Source: Antitrichia curtipendula
Lineage: Eukaryota; Streptophyta; Bryopsida; Hypnales; Leucodontaceae
Direction: 5' to 3'
Assembly: GCA_951230915.1 (NCBI GenBank)
Contig: OX579641.1
Location: forward strand, 310,001 to 374,000
DNA length: 64,000 nt
The translations under genes and the position numbers were made by a program. Under the pieces are notes generated by a model, which saw only the letters and a list, made by a program, of their open reading frames with translations, was not told the DNA's origin and ran no database searches. Numbering within the stretch: the stretch's first letter is position 1; each line of letters opens with the position of its first letter. Positions 48,360 through 59,160 of the stretch are shown piece by piece.

Positions 48360-50128
48360 ATAAACTAACGTCTGGTGTTTGCTGACCTCTCGCGCGAGAA
48401 TCTAACATCGTAAGCAGCTTAAGCAACACTGACCAGGAGAAATAGAAAATTTGAGCAGCTCAAAGATCACTGACAAGGAAGAACTGGACAATCAAGACGA
48501 ACGGAAACAAGAGGAGTAACGGCTACCTCGGACTGGTTTCTTTCACCCACAGGGCTCCTTCCCCGTCGCAGAAACGGACTGGTTTTGCTGTTCATTGGTG
48601 ACCCCGCATGCATAATTTCTTCGTGCAAGTGTCGCAGTCCCTCTTGAGCTCGCTCTCAAGTATCGCAGTATCTCTCGAGGAACGGTAACTCTGTTCGGAA
48701 TACAATCCACGCTGAATAGCTTAACACCTCCGATGGTCACCGGCACCGAAAGGAACCCTACCTCGTTCTTGGTGGACACCAATAACCGGAAGGTCTCAAG
48801 GTTCTATCCTCAAATCGCAACCGGTATAAGCTACACTAATAGCTAACTTTATTATTTTTACATTGAAAACTAAGAGATAAACGAATAATATTGTTCTTCG
48901 CAGTGCCTAAGGTTTTTGAACGGTCATTGGACGCTAATAAATTATGAATTATAATGATATCAATGATTTTCATCTAAATTCTCAATATAAACACATGGCT
49001 ACATTAAGACCATTGATGAAAAAAATTTGATGCTACATTTCCATCAGAAATATTTGATGGCTACAGTAACATCTTACACAAATGCGAAAATATTGATGTC
49101 TCAATTTATTTGAATTTCAAATTTCTAACCAAGCCTGAAGATCTTGTTGCACACTAGTACATAAAGCTGTAAAGTTTTTTGGACATTTGACCCTATGGAT
49201 TCAAAAATATAAGCTTCTGCAGAGTGAAAATTAACTTTTCTATTTTGCTCAGTATTATCCAATGCCTTTGATTATGAATTGTTGCCCAAAAGATTCACAA
49301 TCATTTTTTAATTTAGAAAACTAGCATATTTAGCATTCTTTTACTCATGTCTGTAAGACATTTCAATTCCAAATAAGATGCTCGACTTACTCAAAAACCA
49401 AGAATATCCTAAACTTTCTACTATGAAACCCAAATGAGATGTCTGAAGGCTTTCTAGATAGTCAAAAATATAATCGATGGGAATAAAATACTATTAATAA
49501 GAGTTCTAATCCCTTATGCTGTTTTAACTGCCCTCCGTCCATTGTTTTGATCTTATTTGGGCGTAACTTCTGCCGCATAAAACCGATTGTGAAAGCAATT
49601 ATATGACTATAAAGCTTATGACTACTAAACGCATTTGTCCCTCGAGGTAACAACGTTTCTTTAGGGGTTGAGCCCTTCATTCCAAGTGCCCCTACGGATT
49701 ACAATTATGTATGTTATTTCCGCAATTTTCATTCCCGCCATTGGATCAAAAGTGAAGGCATTTTCATTACGTCATCTCCAAATAGTTTAAAAGTAAGATC
49801 CTACGGTTAAATTTTCAATATGATCACTTTCTCAGTTTTGATCAAGGAAGCACAGTTTCCTCGACAATGGCTACGGATTTAATGGTTACAATCACGTCAG
49901 TCTTTTATAATCACCACTTAAATCTAGGGTTATCGTTCAGGGCTTATATCATTAACACTATCCAATCTCTACCCAGCCTCTATAGGAGCACATTATCCAT
50001 AATATCTATTGAGAAACGCAAATATATCAAAATAATAGGCTGCCAGACAAGGATTTCCCGAGCAATACTTTTCACCTATAACTTGTATAACCAAAACATA
50101 AAAGGGAACAATGGATTTTAAGACTTAC
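48360..50128. other. AT-rich part of intron 1
   Basis: The stretch has no open frame with recognisable motifs. Family B palindromes stop at 48152. Near 48540-48790 short minus-strand open stretches exist but show no domain. Confidence 0.5.
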
Positions 50129-50485
50129 ATGACGAATTTGGTCCGACGCACTTCCTGGAAAACTGGATAATTGAGTCAATGATTCGAACTCCTCTTCTTC
50201 AGCACCATTGAATTGCCCTCTTTCATCTTCAGAGTGAACTAAGGAATCATACTGAGATTCTATCAAATCGTTCTTGGAATTGTCATTCAGCCTAGCACTC
50301 TCGATCTTGCCCCCCTCCACTTCGGCTCCAGTACCCAACAATTCAAACGTAGCAGCCAAAGATGTTCCTCTCCCTTCTCCAAACCTGGTCTGATAACGTC
50401 TGGCCATTCTAGACCTCTGAAGTTGTTTCCTAGTGGAAAACCTGAGACCTCCCTTCCGCGTCTTTCTTTTTGGCTCTTCTCGCAT

Positions 50486-51039
50486 TACTCCCTTTCTATA
50501 TGGCTACTCCCATTGACCCACAGAACTACTTGCATCATTTGCTTATTGCTAGTCTCTCAATTTCTCTTTTTATATTGCCATGTAACTGACTTCTTACTGA
50601 CTAACTTATACTCACTAATTTAACTAGTACGCCGCCAATAACATTTTGGAAACTCTCAACGGATGCAATGCTTGACTGCATTTTGAATGTTCCTGCCATC
50701 TCACTTACATGGAATTTGAAATGTTACCAAATCTATGCTAGATTTCTGTAACGACATTCTAAATACGCCTCTGACAACTGCCAACAGGACATCATTGTTT
50801 TAAATGTCATTATTGCGCTTCTATTAAAATCAAAATTCACCAAGATACTTAATCACCCTAAATCGCCATGTAACTTCTTCCTCAGTACTGTCATTTATTT
50901 TTTTTTAACGGCTACAGAGAATTTGACCTTCTACACAATTCTACTACCCTCGCGTATGCTACATTCTCTACAAATCGACGCCTCCCAAAATAGAGCATCA
51001 TCTTCCCAAACCAATACCCTGTACTCAATCATTATGGCC
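50486..51039. promoter_or_regulatory. Shared upstream region of the divergent element B genes
   Basis: The accessory gene starts at 50485 on minus and the transposase at 51494 on plus. Removing the MITE leaves about 556 bp between the two starts, so the genes probably share a bidirectional promoter. I see AT-rich stretches (for example TATATTGCC near 50571) but no box that I would call. Confidence 0.4.
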
Positions 51040-51491
51040 CAAGGTTGTCTATCCGGACGTGACGTGGGTTTTTCACGTCCGGATGTCCGTCGGCGTCAGT
51101 CCGGACGCGTCTTGACGCGTCAGAATTGCGTCAGGATCAAAAAAAAAAATTTTTTTTTTTTTTTTTTCAAGGACGGCCTATTCGTCGACCTGGACAGACC
51201 GTCTGTCCACAGGGCCGGCCAGCCGTCAACAGGGCCGGCCGGCCGTCCACAGGGACGGACCAGCCGTCCACAAAAAAAAAAAAGATTTTTTTTTTTTTTT
51301 TTTTTTCGAGGACGGCCTGTCCGTCGACCTGGACGGCCAGCCGTCCACAAGACGGACAGACTGTCCATAAAAATTAAAAAAAAATAAAATTTTTTTTTTT
51401 TTTTTTTGGATCTTGACGGACGCCGGGGTTGAATCCTGACGTCCGTCCGGACATCCTGACGGACTGACAGGACGTGACGGGGACAACCCTG
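51040..51491. mobile_element. 452-bp hAT-type MITE inserted at the transposase start codon
   Basis: The ends read CAAGGTTGTC and, inverted, CAGGGTTGTC, flanked by an 8-bp duplication TTATGGCC at 51032-51039 and 51492-51499. End sequence and duplication length fit the hAT superfamily. The inside holds GTCCGGACGT/GACGTCCG blocks and three long A-run/T-run pairs (about 51139, 51270 and 51370) that can fold, and no transposase. The duplicated TTATGGCC contains the ATG of the transposase frame, so insertion recreated an intact start codon on the far side. Confidence 0.85.
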
Positions 51492-51493
51492 TT

Positions 51494-54400
51494 ATGGCCG
51501 TGGCTTTCATTCACGGTATGGACCGCTCTGTTCCATTGTCACTGCCTGTGGATGATGATGGTGTCGTATGGATCTCCGAGGCAATGCTCTCTCAGGGCTT
51601 TAGATTACTTCAAACATCCATGTGGTTAGAGCAGGAAGTTTATGATGCCCAAGGTGTAGAAGTAGTTTCAACAATATTGCAGAAGAAAAGAGTTAAGGAT
51701 ACAGAGCTAACCTGGAGACTTCCGGCTGGGAAATTTAGAGTTCTGGGCTATTCAATGAATAGTCCCTCAATATTTTCCCCAGAGTCTAGGAAGTCCACAA
51801 TCCACACATCATTCCCAGCTTCTGTCAAGCTTGAGGGCTCTGAGAATGACACCATTCTTTTGAGTGAGTCATCTGATGACGATGTCGTTCCTAGATATCG
51901 AGTCTCGGAGTATTCTTTTCTCTCTCCAATCACTGAAACCGTCGTAGAACTTGAAGAGAGCAAATCGCAGTCCCTCTCGAGCTTGCCCTCGCTAAACTCC
52001 CAACCACCTTTACCTCGTTCTAAGGAAACCTCTTCCGTTCTTGAGTGCCTTAGGCAATTGCAAACTAGACCACGTGGGAAGAATGACTTGAAGTTCTTAA
52101 ATCTAGATACTCTACGTTGCGAAAAGGTCAAGTACCTACCACTGGAATTTAATGGGGATGTGCTTTTCGAGCTCCCTCCTCTTTCTTCTTCTACTTCTTC
52201 ATCTATAGCTCGCCAAATGGAAGGCATGGATAAACGGTTCGATGGACATGCATGGACCAAAACGTACACGACTAACATTGTGAATGATTTTGGTCTCACG
52301 TTTCGATCTTCTAGCTGTGTTGGTCACTGACAATGTAAGAACACCGCTTGCCCGAGGTTACGTCGTAGCGGCTCACATAACGAAACAGACTGGGAGGGCC
52401 TTTCGCCGCACGTCTTTCTTTTTGGAGATATCCCTCCGCTGAACTCGACCCTAGTTTGCCGGATTTGTAAGTCTCCTCCATCTTGCCTTGAATCATGTCC
52501 GTCTAGAATGTATTACATTGTCAACAAAATTGGTATTGGTAGGGCTTGCATCCATATTGGTACACACCAACATCCTTTTGCTAAGGGCACTTGTCGTCAA
52601 TCCGTTGAGAAAGTCATTGAGCTTGTAAGTAACGAAGTCTCCAAAATCCCTATTGCGAAGAACTCCGCCATTGCTCTAGCTGCTAGTAAGGAATTCTTGT
52701 CAAATGAGATCTTTGCACTTGACCGGGAGGGCACGCCCGAACCGCTTTGTGGAGATTCCCTGGTCAGGGTTATGGAGCGGTTTCGGATTCTTAGTTCTCC
52801 AAACATCAGAAATGCTATTTCTTCCTTCCAACCGACTGCTAATGGGGGACCACTTGACAATATCATCAAACTCAAGTTGAAGAGTCCCTACGCATATATC
52901 CAAGACAGTGTCTTTCCTGGGCAAGGTCAAGAGAAGGTGTACCTGTTCAAAATGTCGAAAGAAGGTCCGGGCAGTGGTGTCGACCTCGTCAAATGTATGC
53001 AACCTGGTGGAGACCTCCAGAACTCTTGGATCATATTTGACCACGTCAAACGAGTAAGGGGATGGACTACAATGGCCGCCTATGTCTATGACGTTGAGTA
53101 CTGTCGTGTGATGAGCATCGCCGTCTGTGATATGCAGAGCGAGGATGTCGAATCCCAGAAGTTGATGTGGCAGTCGTTGAACAAGTTGATGGCATGCTAC
53201 GGAATCCCAGACCCTAACTTCAAAGGCTTCATGGCGGACAGCGCCCAAGCAAATTGGAACGCTATCCGTGTCGTCTATGGGAATGGCGACCCAACTGTGA
53301 AGATGGTGGACAGAGAAAGATCTTGTTTGCTTCACTGGGTGACATTCTTGAACAGACACACCAATAAGCTCATCAAACCGGAGTTTCGAGAACAACATGT
53401 CCGCCTTTGCCGACAATACAAGGACGCCAAGACATTTGAAGAGGCGGAAGAACTTTACCTCGGCATCAAAGGTTGGTGGCTCTCATCACGTGCGGCCTCT
53501 GAGGATGCAGTGCGTGAATTGGACGACTGGTTGGATTTCTGGCACTTCCGTTATCGCCAGTGGGGAGGCTTCATGGACATGGTATAACCCTCAACCCTTT
53601 AACCCTAATTTGTAACTTTGCTTCCCCCGCTGTAGCTATACTTGTAAACCCTAACTCTAAACGAATCATCTTCTTTCATTTCAAGCACTACTGTACTAAA
53701 GCCTTGAATGTGTGCCGTGTAATACAGAAATTGGACAATGAGCAATTGGCGGAAATGCCATCCTGCAACCTCGCGGAGACAGTGCATAACAAGTGGTTGC
53801 AAATGTCAAGCAACCGGGGGACTTGCCTCTATGTAGCTACAACGGACGACATGATGCGTGCCATGATGCAATCCACCAATTATTGGGCGTTCCTTCAAGG
53901 TCATGCATCTGGCACTGGGCCCCACCTCGATGAGCTTCGTCTTCGGGCTGCCAGAAGGTCGAACGACCCGGTAAAGATTGCTGCCGCAATTAGCATGCTT
54001 CCTGGGGCAGATAGATTCACCACTAGGGTTCCCCACTTGGAAGGGGAAGAAGTCTTTGGATCAAGCAAACGAAAGTTAGATTTGCCACTCGGATCAGAAG
54101 AGGACTCCCACCGCCATGACAAAGTTAATTTTTCCCATCCCCGTGTTCAAAACCCGTTCAACGCGAGCCCGAACTGACGCTGGGACTTCGAACGTCATCG
54201 CCACTCCCACTAAATCTATACCATCCTATCTTCCGCATGCTACTTCTATTCTTGAGATAGAGTGCAATCCATTGCAATGGCACATTGCACGTTGCAAGAA
54301 GGTGGGGAAGAAATGTCACAGCGTTCAAGTGGGGCAGAAGAAAAAGTGTGGTGCACTTGTCTGCAAAGATAGGAAGAATGGTACTCCTGCTCCAACTTAT

Positions 54401-55117
54401 AACGATCGCATGACCGAGTATGGAAGTAGGGCAATCATCATTTTTGATTTTTGGTTTTGCCCTGATGATATCTTGCGATGTGTTCACGGATCCAAACTCA
54501 AGTGGGTGTATGACTGGCCCGTTCTTCCAACGATTTGGCCTGTTGCTCGTGGCACCCATTTGACAAAGGGTGAGATCCTCGTTCTAGAAGAGGGAGGCTT
54601 TCAACTACAAACGAAAGACTTCGACATGTCTCCCCGGCGCCTCTTCCATAACTCATCCACATTAGCTATTGCTGACATTGTGAGTCCAAGGCCGTCAGAC
54701 GGTGCTTCACATCCTACCAAGCGATATGGCAGGACCATCAAGCACTCTGAAGGTGCCCCTACTGTAGACCATTGCAACAAATGGGAAACAGCCCGAAATA
54801 TCAAGGCTACTATAAAGAACGTGACGCCAATTCCATATCCCGATTATGATAGAATCATTACTATGGATTCAGGTATCTATCCCAAACAGAAGACATATAT
54901 TGTTGCTTTATGTGACTTTCTGTCTTGCACGTGCGAGGATTTTGTTACAATGAGCACTGGAGCATTGGGCAAACAAAAAGCATGGGTGAACTGCAAACAC
55001 TTGTATTATGTCTACCGGTTCTCGTGCAAGGCAAACTCTGAGGACGACAAGTACATACATGCACCAAGTCTTAGCTTTGATGAAGTACAAACCCTACTCC
55101 GTCATAGTAATCTCTAA
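51494..55117 (+). pseudogene. Mutator-like (MULE) transposase with SWIM zinc finger, interrupted
   Basis: The frame opens at the ATG left by the MITE and runs to 53584 apart from one in-frame TGA (52328-52330). Past the TGA lie Cys-rich CKNTACPR and CRICKSPPSC and the basic-to-catalytic region. The catalytic part includes IIFDHVKRVRGWTTM, FMADSAQANWNAI, a HW following CLL, and a later Glu-rich helix, consistent with the MULE D-D-E core. An intron (GT at 53585, AG at 53686) precedes NLAETVHNKWLQM. Between about 54070 and 54177 the frame shifts by one base. The C-terminal part ends with SCTCEDF...VNCKHLYYVY, a SWIM finger (C-x-C...C-x-H), and stops with TAA at 55115-55117. TSD length and TIRs agree with Mutator. 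The two lesions suggest it is not functional as it stands. Confidence 0.8.
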
Positions 55118-55210
55118 TTTTTTTCTTTCTTGGTCATAATAGTCCTAGCATGTTATTGCCCCTTTTTATTGTTTATGTCTAGAATTTCTCAAAAATTTGT
55201 AGGACAAAAA

Positions 55211-55257
55211 GGCCTCCTCGGCACCGAGGAGGCCTTTTGGCCTTCACAATGAATTTG
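55211..55257. repeat. Palindrome family B, right-end copy with adjacent hairpin
   Basis: A 24-bp palindrome with perfect GGCCTCCTCGG arms lies at 55211-55234. It is followed at once by GGCCTTCACAA...TTGTGAAGGCC, a second foldback. It is about 90 bp after the transposase stop, mirroring the pair near the left end that follows the accessory gene. A role in 3' end formation or as a subterminal binding site is possible. Confidence 0.85.
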
Positions 55258-55921
55258 TGAAGGCCAGTGTTTTTGTTCTTTTTTCGGTAAAATTTTATTA
55301 GGACATAAATAATGTATTTTGGACATAGAATCCTATTTTTTCCATTCGTGGAAAAGAGAAAAATACAAAAAAAGTATATATATTCCCCCATATAATGGGC
55401 CTAAATTGCTCTTTGGTAAAGAAGAATGTTTTATCCATTCTTTTAAATCTTGTAGCTCACTCATCCATCTTATGCAACAAAATGTAGATTTTTCAATGTA
55501 ATATCTAATGGGTTCTTTTCACCCAAGGTTCACTTTTTGTACCCACTGAAGTTCATGTGGTTCATTGAGGTTTTTTTGCAACAATGGATGAAATTCTTTT
55601 TCCATACCCAAAACGTCGTAAATCTAAAAAGTCTGTACATCCAAAAAATATATCATCCGAAAATGTTCATCCAATCAGCGGTATGAAGTAGTCAGTTCCA
55701 TTCTTAAGTTGGAATAGAGACGTTCTCAAAATTCAACATTTTCTTTTATGCGAGGGAATTTCATCGCCCATTAGCGCTTGGAAAATCACTTCAAAACATT
55801 TCTAAACCACGATAATGGATTACAAAAATTATTTTTTTAATAAAATTTAAAAAATTATTTAATAAAAATAAAATAAAATTTTCAAATCTTCTCCAAAATT
55901 ATAATACTTTAGGTCAATTTT

Positions 55922-55986
55922 GACCTCACTGCTCACTGCTCACTGCTCACCGCTCACCGCTCACTGCTCGCATTCTAGCGTCGTTG
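55922..55986 (-). repeat. Right terminal inverted repeat of element B with GTGAGCA heptamers
   Basis: Read from the outside inward it is CAACGACGCTAGAATG, then GCGAGCA, GTGAGCG, GTGAGCG and three GTGAGCA units. The number of units is close to that on the left, but the sequence of variants differs, as expected for arrays that evolve by slippage. Confidence 0.85.
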
Positions 55987-55996
55987 CCATCGATAA
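55987..55996 (+). repeat. Right 10-bp target-site duplication of element B
   Basis: CCATCGATAA is identical to 40036-40045. The homologous unoccupied site in the other LTR is CCGTCGCTAA at 63874-63883. Confidence 0.9.
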
Positions 55997-57180
55997 TTCA
56001 AGAAGATGGCCAATTCATCCCCATTGACCAATTGTGCCAGGTATGGAAACGCACCTGCACATCTTTCATGTGACCCCTTGAGAGGTCATGTGAAAAATCC
56101 CGTCATCTTCCTACTTACAGAAGAACCTTTCGTGGATGGTCAACCCTGGTAACCTCCAACGGGAATTTTATGGAAATTACCCAAGTTGCCAGAAAATCTC
56201 ACTAAAAATTAGACTAGTTTGTTTTATGTTAACAATGCGCTCCGTAAAGTTTCGCGACATTCCCATAGCAGCAAGTACCTGAACCGGCGAGATTCCTCGA
56301 GAATTAATCACGTGGCGGGGTCCCCGCCACGTTGACTGGCATTCCGGGACCATACGATGGCAAAACGAAGTCAACCAAGAGTGTTTTCCGACTCCCTCAC
56401 ACCTACCGGAGACCCTAGGCTATTTACATTTCTCAAAATAGGAGACCCCCAAGATCTAGGATTTTACTACGGTTTAGTTTTTAAACTAAATTAGCCTACG
56501 ATGGGTTTTTGGCCTCGATACGGGGGAAAGGGGGATCATGGACTAAACACGGCGATCTGAAGCCAATGGCACAATCCGTTTCATGATTGGAGTAAATCTC
56601 CAAAAGTTAGGAGGTTAGTCCAGCATAGATAGGTAAAAGTAGTTTTTTAGGGATTAGGATGAAAATCTTTGAAGATGAGGATGAAAATCCAAGTTGATAA
56701 GGTTACCTTAGAGCTCTTGAGGGAGAGGTGGGGCCTTGGAAACCTATTTAAGGTCCCCATTTTTCTCTCTTGAACACCCCCAATTCTTGTTTTGGGTCCG
56801 TGGGTCTAACTTATGTTGGGATTTTTGGCATTTTAGCCAAAAAACCTCTACGATGTTTTTGGAGCACTTTTTGTTCCTTTTGTTGTGTTATCTCAAAGCT
56901 TTGAAGGTCCTTAGGGGTCCTTCTACCTTGCCTTGTACTCACTTCGTGTGTGTTGTGTATACTCTCGTCGTTATTCGGAAGTCTTTTTATTGTGGTGTAT
57001 CCTTGTGAACTAACTTGTATCATGTTGAAATCTCTTTGGTGTCTTGTAGTAACCCTAGAGCAACCCCCCACTGTACCTTGGCAATGTCGCTTTGGAGGGC
57101 CTTTAGTGTGTGAACCTTGTGTTTTCATGTTGTCCTAACTTGCATGTTCCTTTAAGAATTTTTTTACCCTCTCCTAACGA

Positions 57181-57540
57181 TTTCTCTCGTTGTGTGGACC
57201 CCCCTTTGGGACGGCGAAGCTTTGATCTTGCGAGGTGTATGTCTTAAGTGTTTTTTGCCCTACCTTCTTCTAACTTCTCTCGTGTTGGGTGGACCCCCCT
57301 TCGGGACGGTGAAGCTTTGACTTTATTAGGTGTCTTCTTTAGAGTGTGTTTCCCTACCTTCTTCTAAATTCTCCCTTGTTGTGTGGACCTCCCCTCGGAA
57401 CGGCGAAGCTTTGAGCCAATAACAACGTCAAGTCCTATAGTGTGTGTTAAAATGGTCTGGACGGCAAAGCTTTGAGCCCCGGAGTGTTACAGAGTCCTTA
57501 AGTTGGTGTTAAATCCAACTTCACGGCGAAGCTCTAGACC
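57181..57540 (+). repeat. Three-fold ~110-bp repeat in the LTR
   Basis: The phrase TTGTGTGGACCCCCCTTTGG followed by GACGGCGAAGCTTTGA recurs around 57190, 57290 and 57380 with changes. Shorter GACGGCAAAGCTTTGAG echoes follow at 57459 and 57522. It lies downstream of the putative LTR promoter. Confidence 0.7.
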
Positions 57541-57649
57541 TCTTCAGGCTTTAGTTCCAAAGTCTAGTTTTCAAGACCTTTTTGGAAATGTCTAGAGTTT
57601 AGCTTCCAAGATATTTAGTGTTGTCAAGTTCCAAGTTACCCAAGCATTT

Positions 57650-57975
57650 AATCTTTCTTTAGTTTAGTAAAAATTCCAAGTTTCCTTAGTTAGCAAAAAT
57701 TCCATTCCCTTAGTTTAGTAAAAGTCCAAGTTTCCTTAGTTAGGAAAAAATACCAATCCCTTAGTTAGCCAAAATACCAGTCCCTTAGTTAGCCAAAAAA
57801 TTCAGTCCCTTAGTTAGCCAAAAAATTCAGTCCCTTAGTTAGCCAAAAATTCAGTCCCTTAGTTAGTCAAAATACCAATCCCTTAGTTAGCCAAGAATCC
57901 AGTCCCTTAGTTAGCCAAAAATCCAGTCCTTTAGTTGGCCAAAAATCCAGTTTCCCTTAGTTAGCCCAAAATCTA
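57650..57975 (+). repeat. Tandem ~24-bp repeats (CCCTTAGTTAGCCAAAA)
   Basis: About a dozen units of CCCTTAGTTAGCCAAAAATYCAGT lie head to tail, with early units reading TTCCTTAGTTAG. There is no reading frame across them. This is an LTR-internal minisatellite. Confidence 0.85.
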
Positions 57976-58974
57976 GTCCGGACCCGACCCCCCAGCCAGC
58001 CAGTCGGAGGCCAGGCCTTGCTCGGACAGGCGGTAGTGGAGCCAGCCCGGTGGCCAAGCCTTGCTCGGAGCAGGCAAGCAGTTGGAGCCAGTCCCCGGTG
58101 GCCAGCCTTGTTTGGAGCAGCAAGCAGTTGGAGCCTAGCCCCCGGAGGACCAGGCCTTGCTCGGAGTAGGTAGGATTTAGGGTCCCAGCCCAAGCTCTCC
58201 CATTGGACAATTTTTTTTTGTTTTTGATTCTCTCAAACTAAACCAAAAAAAGGGAAAAGATGTTGAACTAATTCCTCACGAAGGGATTGGGGTCTAAAAT
58301 AAAAAGGGAGGAGGGAGGAAAGGATAAGTAGCACCTCTATACCTGCATCAAACAACTTCCAACTTTCACCCAAATCACACCTACACACAATGGAGGAAGG
58401 TTAGTGGGACATAGAATTAAATAGGAGAAGAGAGAGAAAGACGATAAATAGTGCCCTAGGCTTAGTTAAGTAGGTATTAGGAGGGAAATCTCAAGAATTC
58501 ATAGTGACCATTAGGAGGTAGGATTAGGATTACACGAAGACAAGGTTGTATAAGAGAGTAGGAAGGACATTAAACCTCCTTGGGGTTTGAATCTATAGTT
58601 GTAAGACCCCATCAAAATTTAGGTAGAATACTGTTAGTGTAGAAAGAAGGAAAGGGAAAGAAAAAGAGAGAAAGAGGGGAAGGAGAAGGAAAGAGGAAGG
58701 GAAAGGAAAGGGTGGGATCACACGGGATCCACATTTTTTTAAACATAAGCGGTGAACTTGGGAAAATTTCCACAACCCAAGGACCACCAGGAGTATGGAA
58801 ATGGGCACACAGATGCGGACGAGTCTATTTTCGACACCGGGAGTGACAAGGTGAGTCCTTGAATCAACACTAGGGTTTTTCTCCTTATTAGTGTTTTTTT
58901 TTTCCTTAATTAGCTTTTTTTTAAAGGGAATAATAATCCAGAATAAGTCAAGATAAAAATTAGAAATAGAAGTT

Positions 58975-59160
58975 AGTAAAAATCTAGAGTTAGTTTAGGA
59001 GTGAAAACTTAGAATTAGTTTAGGAGTAAAAATTTAGAGTTTAATTTAGGAGTAAAAATTTAGAGGTTAATTTAGGAGTAAAAATCTAGAGTTAGTTTAG
59101 GAGTGAAAACTTAGAATTAGCTTAGGAATAAAAACCTGAGGGTAAAAGTCAAACCATAAA
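58975..59160 (+). repeat. Tandem ~30-bp repeats (TTTAGGAGTRAAAAYTTAGA)
   Basis: Five to six units containing TAGAGTTAGTTTAGGAGTRAAAA lie in tandem near the 3' part of the LTR. The segment is AT-rich and without coding potential. Confidence 0.75.

Larger units (their letters stand above)
41064..50485 (-). pseudogene. Element B accessory protein: ParB-like domain plus beta-class amino-MTase-like domain
   Basis: About twelve exons are readable on minus, including 50485-50129, 46237-46181, 46088-45327, 45233-45042, 44952-44758, 44395-44201, 44076-43841, 43377-42684, about 42575-42230, about 42007-41730, about 41630-41420 and about 41335-41064. Exon 1 is basic (KRKTRKGGLRF). Exon 3 ends in a ParB/Srx-like MFFVWDGNYRFQAW followed by ILLNAMND. 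After helical exons comes DLIVADVPDGL in the place of the DPPY motif IV, then KPGDVVLDCNASTG as motif X/I. IV before I is the beta-class order of N4/N6 amino-methyltransferases. Motif IV lacks the Pro-Pro-aromatic core, so activity is doubtful. An in-frame TGA is at 42484-42486. Exon edges near 42.0-42.7 kb are tentative. Confidence 0.6.
40046..55986. mobile_element. Element B: 15.9 kb Mutator-like transposon carrying a ParB/methyltransferase-like gene
   Basis: It is bounded by a perfect 10-bp target duplication. The ends read inward CAAGAATGCTAGAATGTGAGC and CAACGACGCTAGAATGCGAGC, then continue as GTGAGCA heptamer arrays. The inside has two divergent genes: a multi-exon ParB-like/amino-MTase-like gene on minus (41064-50485) and the MULE transposase on plus (51494-55117). 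Twelve copies of palindrome family B occur inside and none outside. MULEs are usually under 10 kb and VANDAL types carry accessory genes, so this large two-gene element is comparable in plan but carries an accessory protein I do not know from MULEs. Confidence 0.9.

Noticed and set aside
51120..51387. Open frames through the MITE (Phe- or Lys-run proteins)
   Set aside because: They are products of long A and T runs inside a non-coding MITE. The real transposase starts at 51494.
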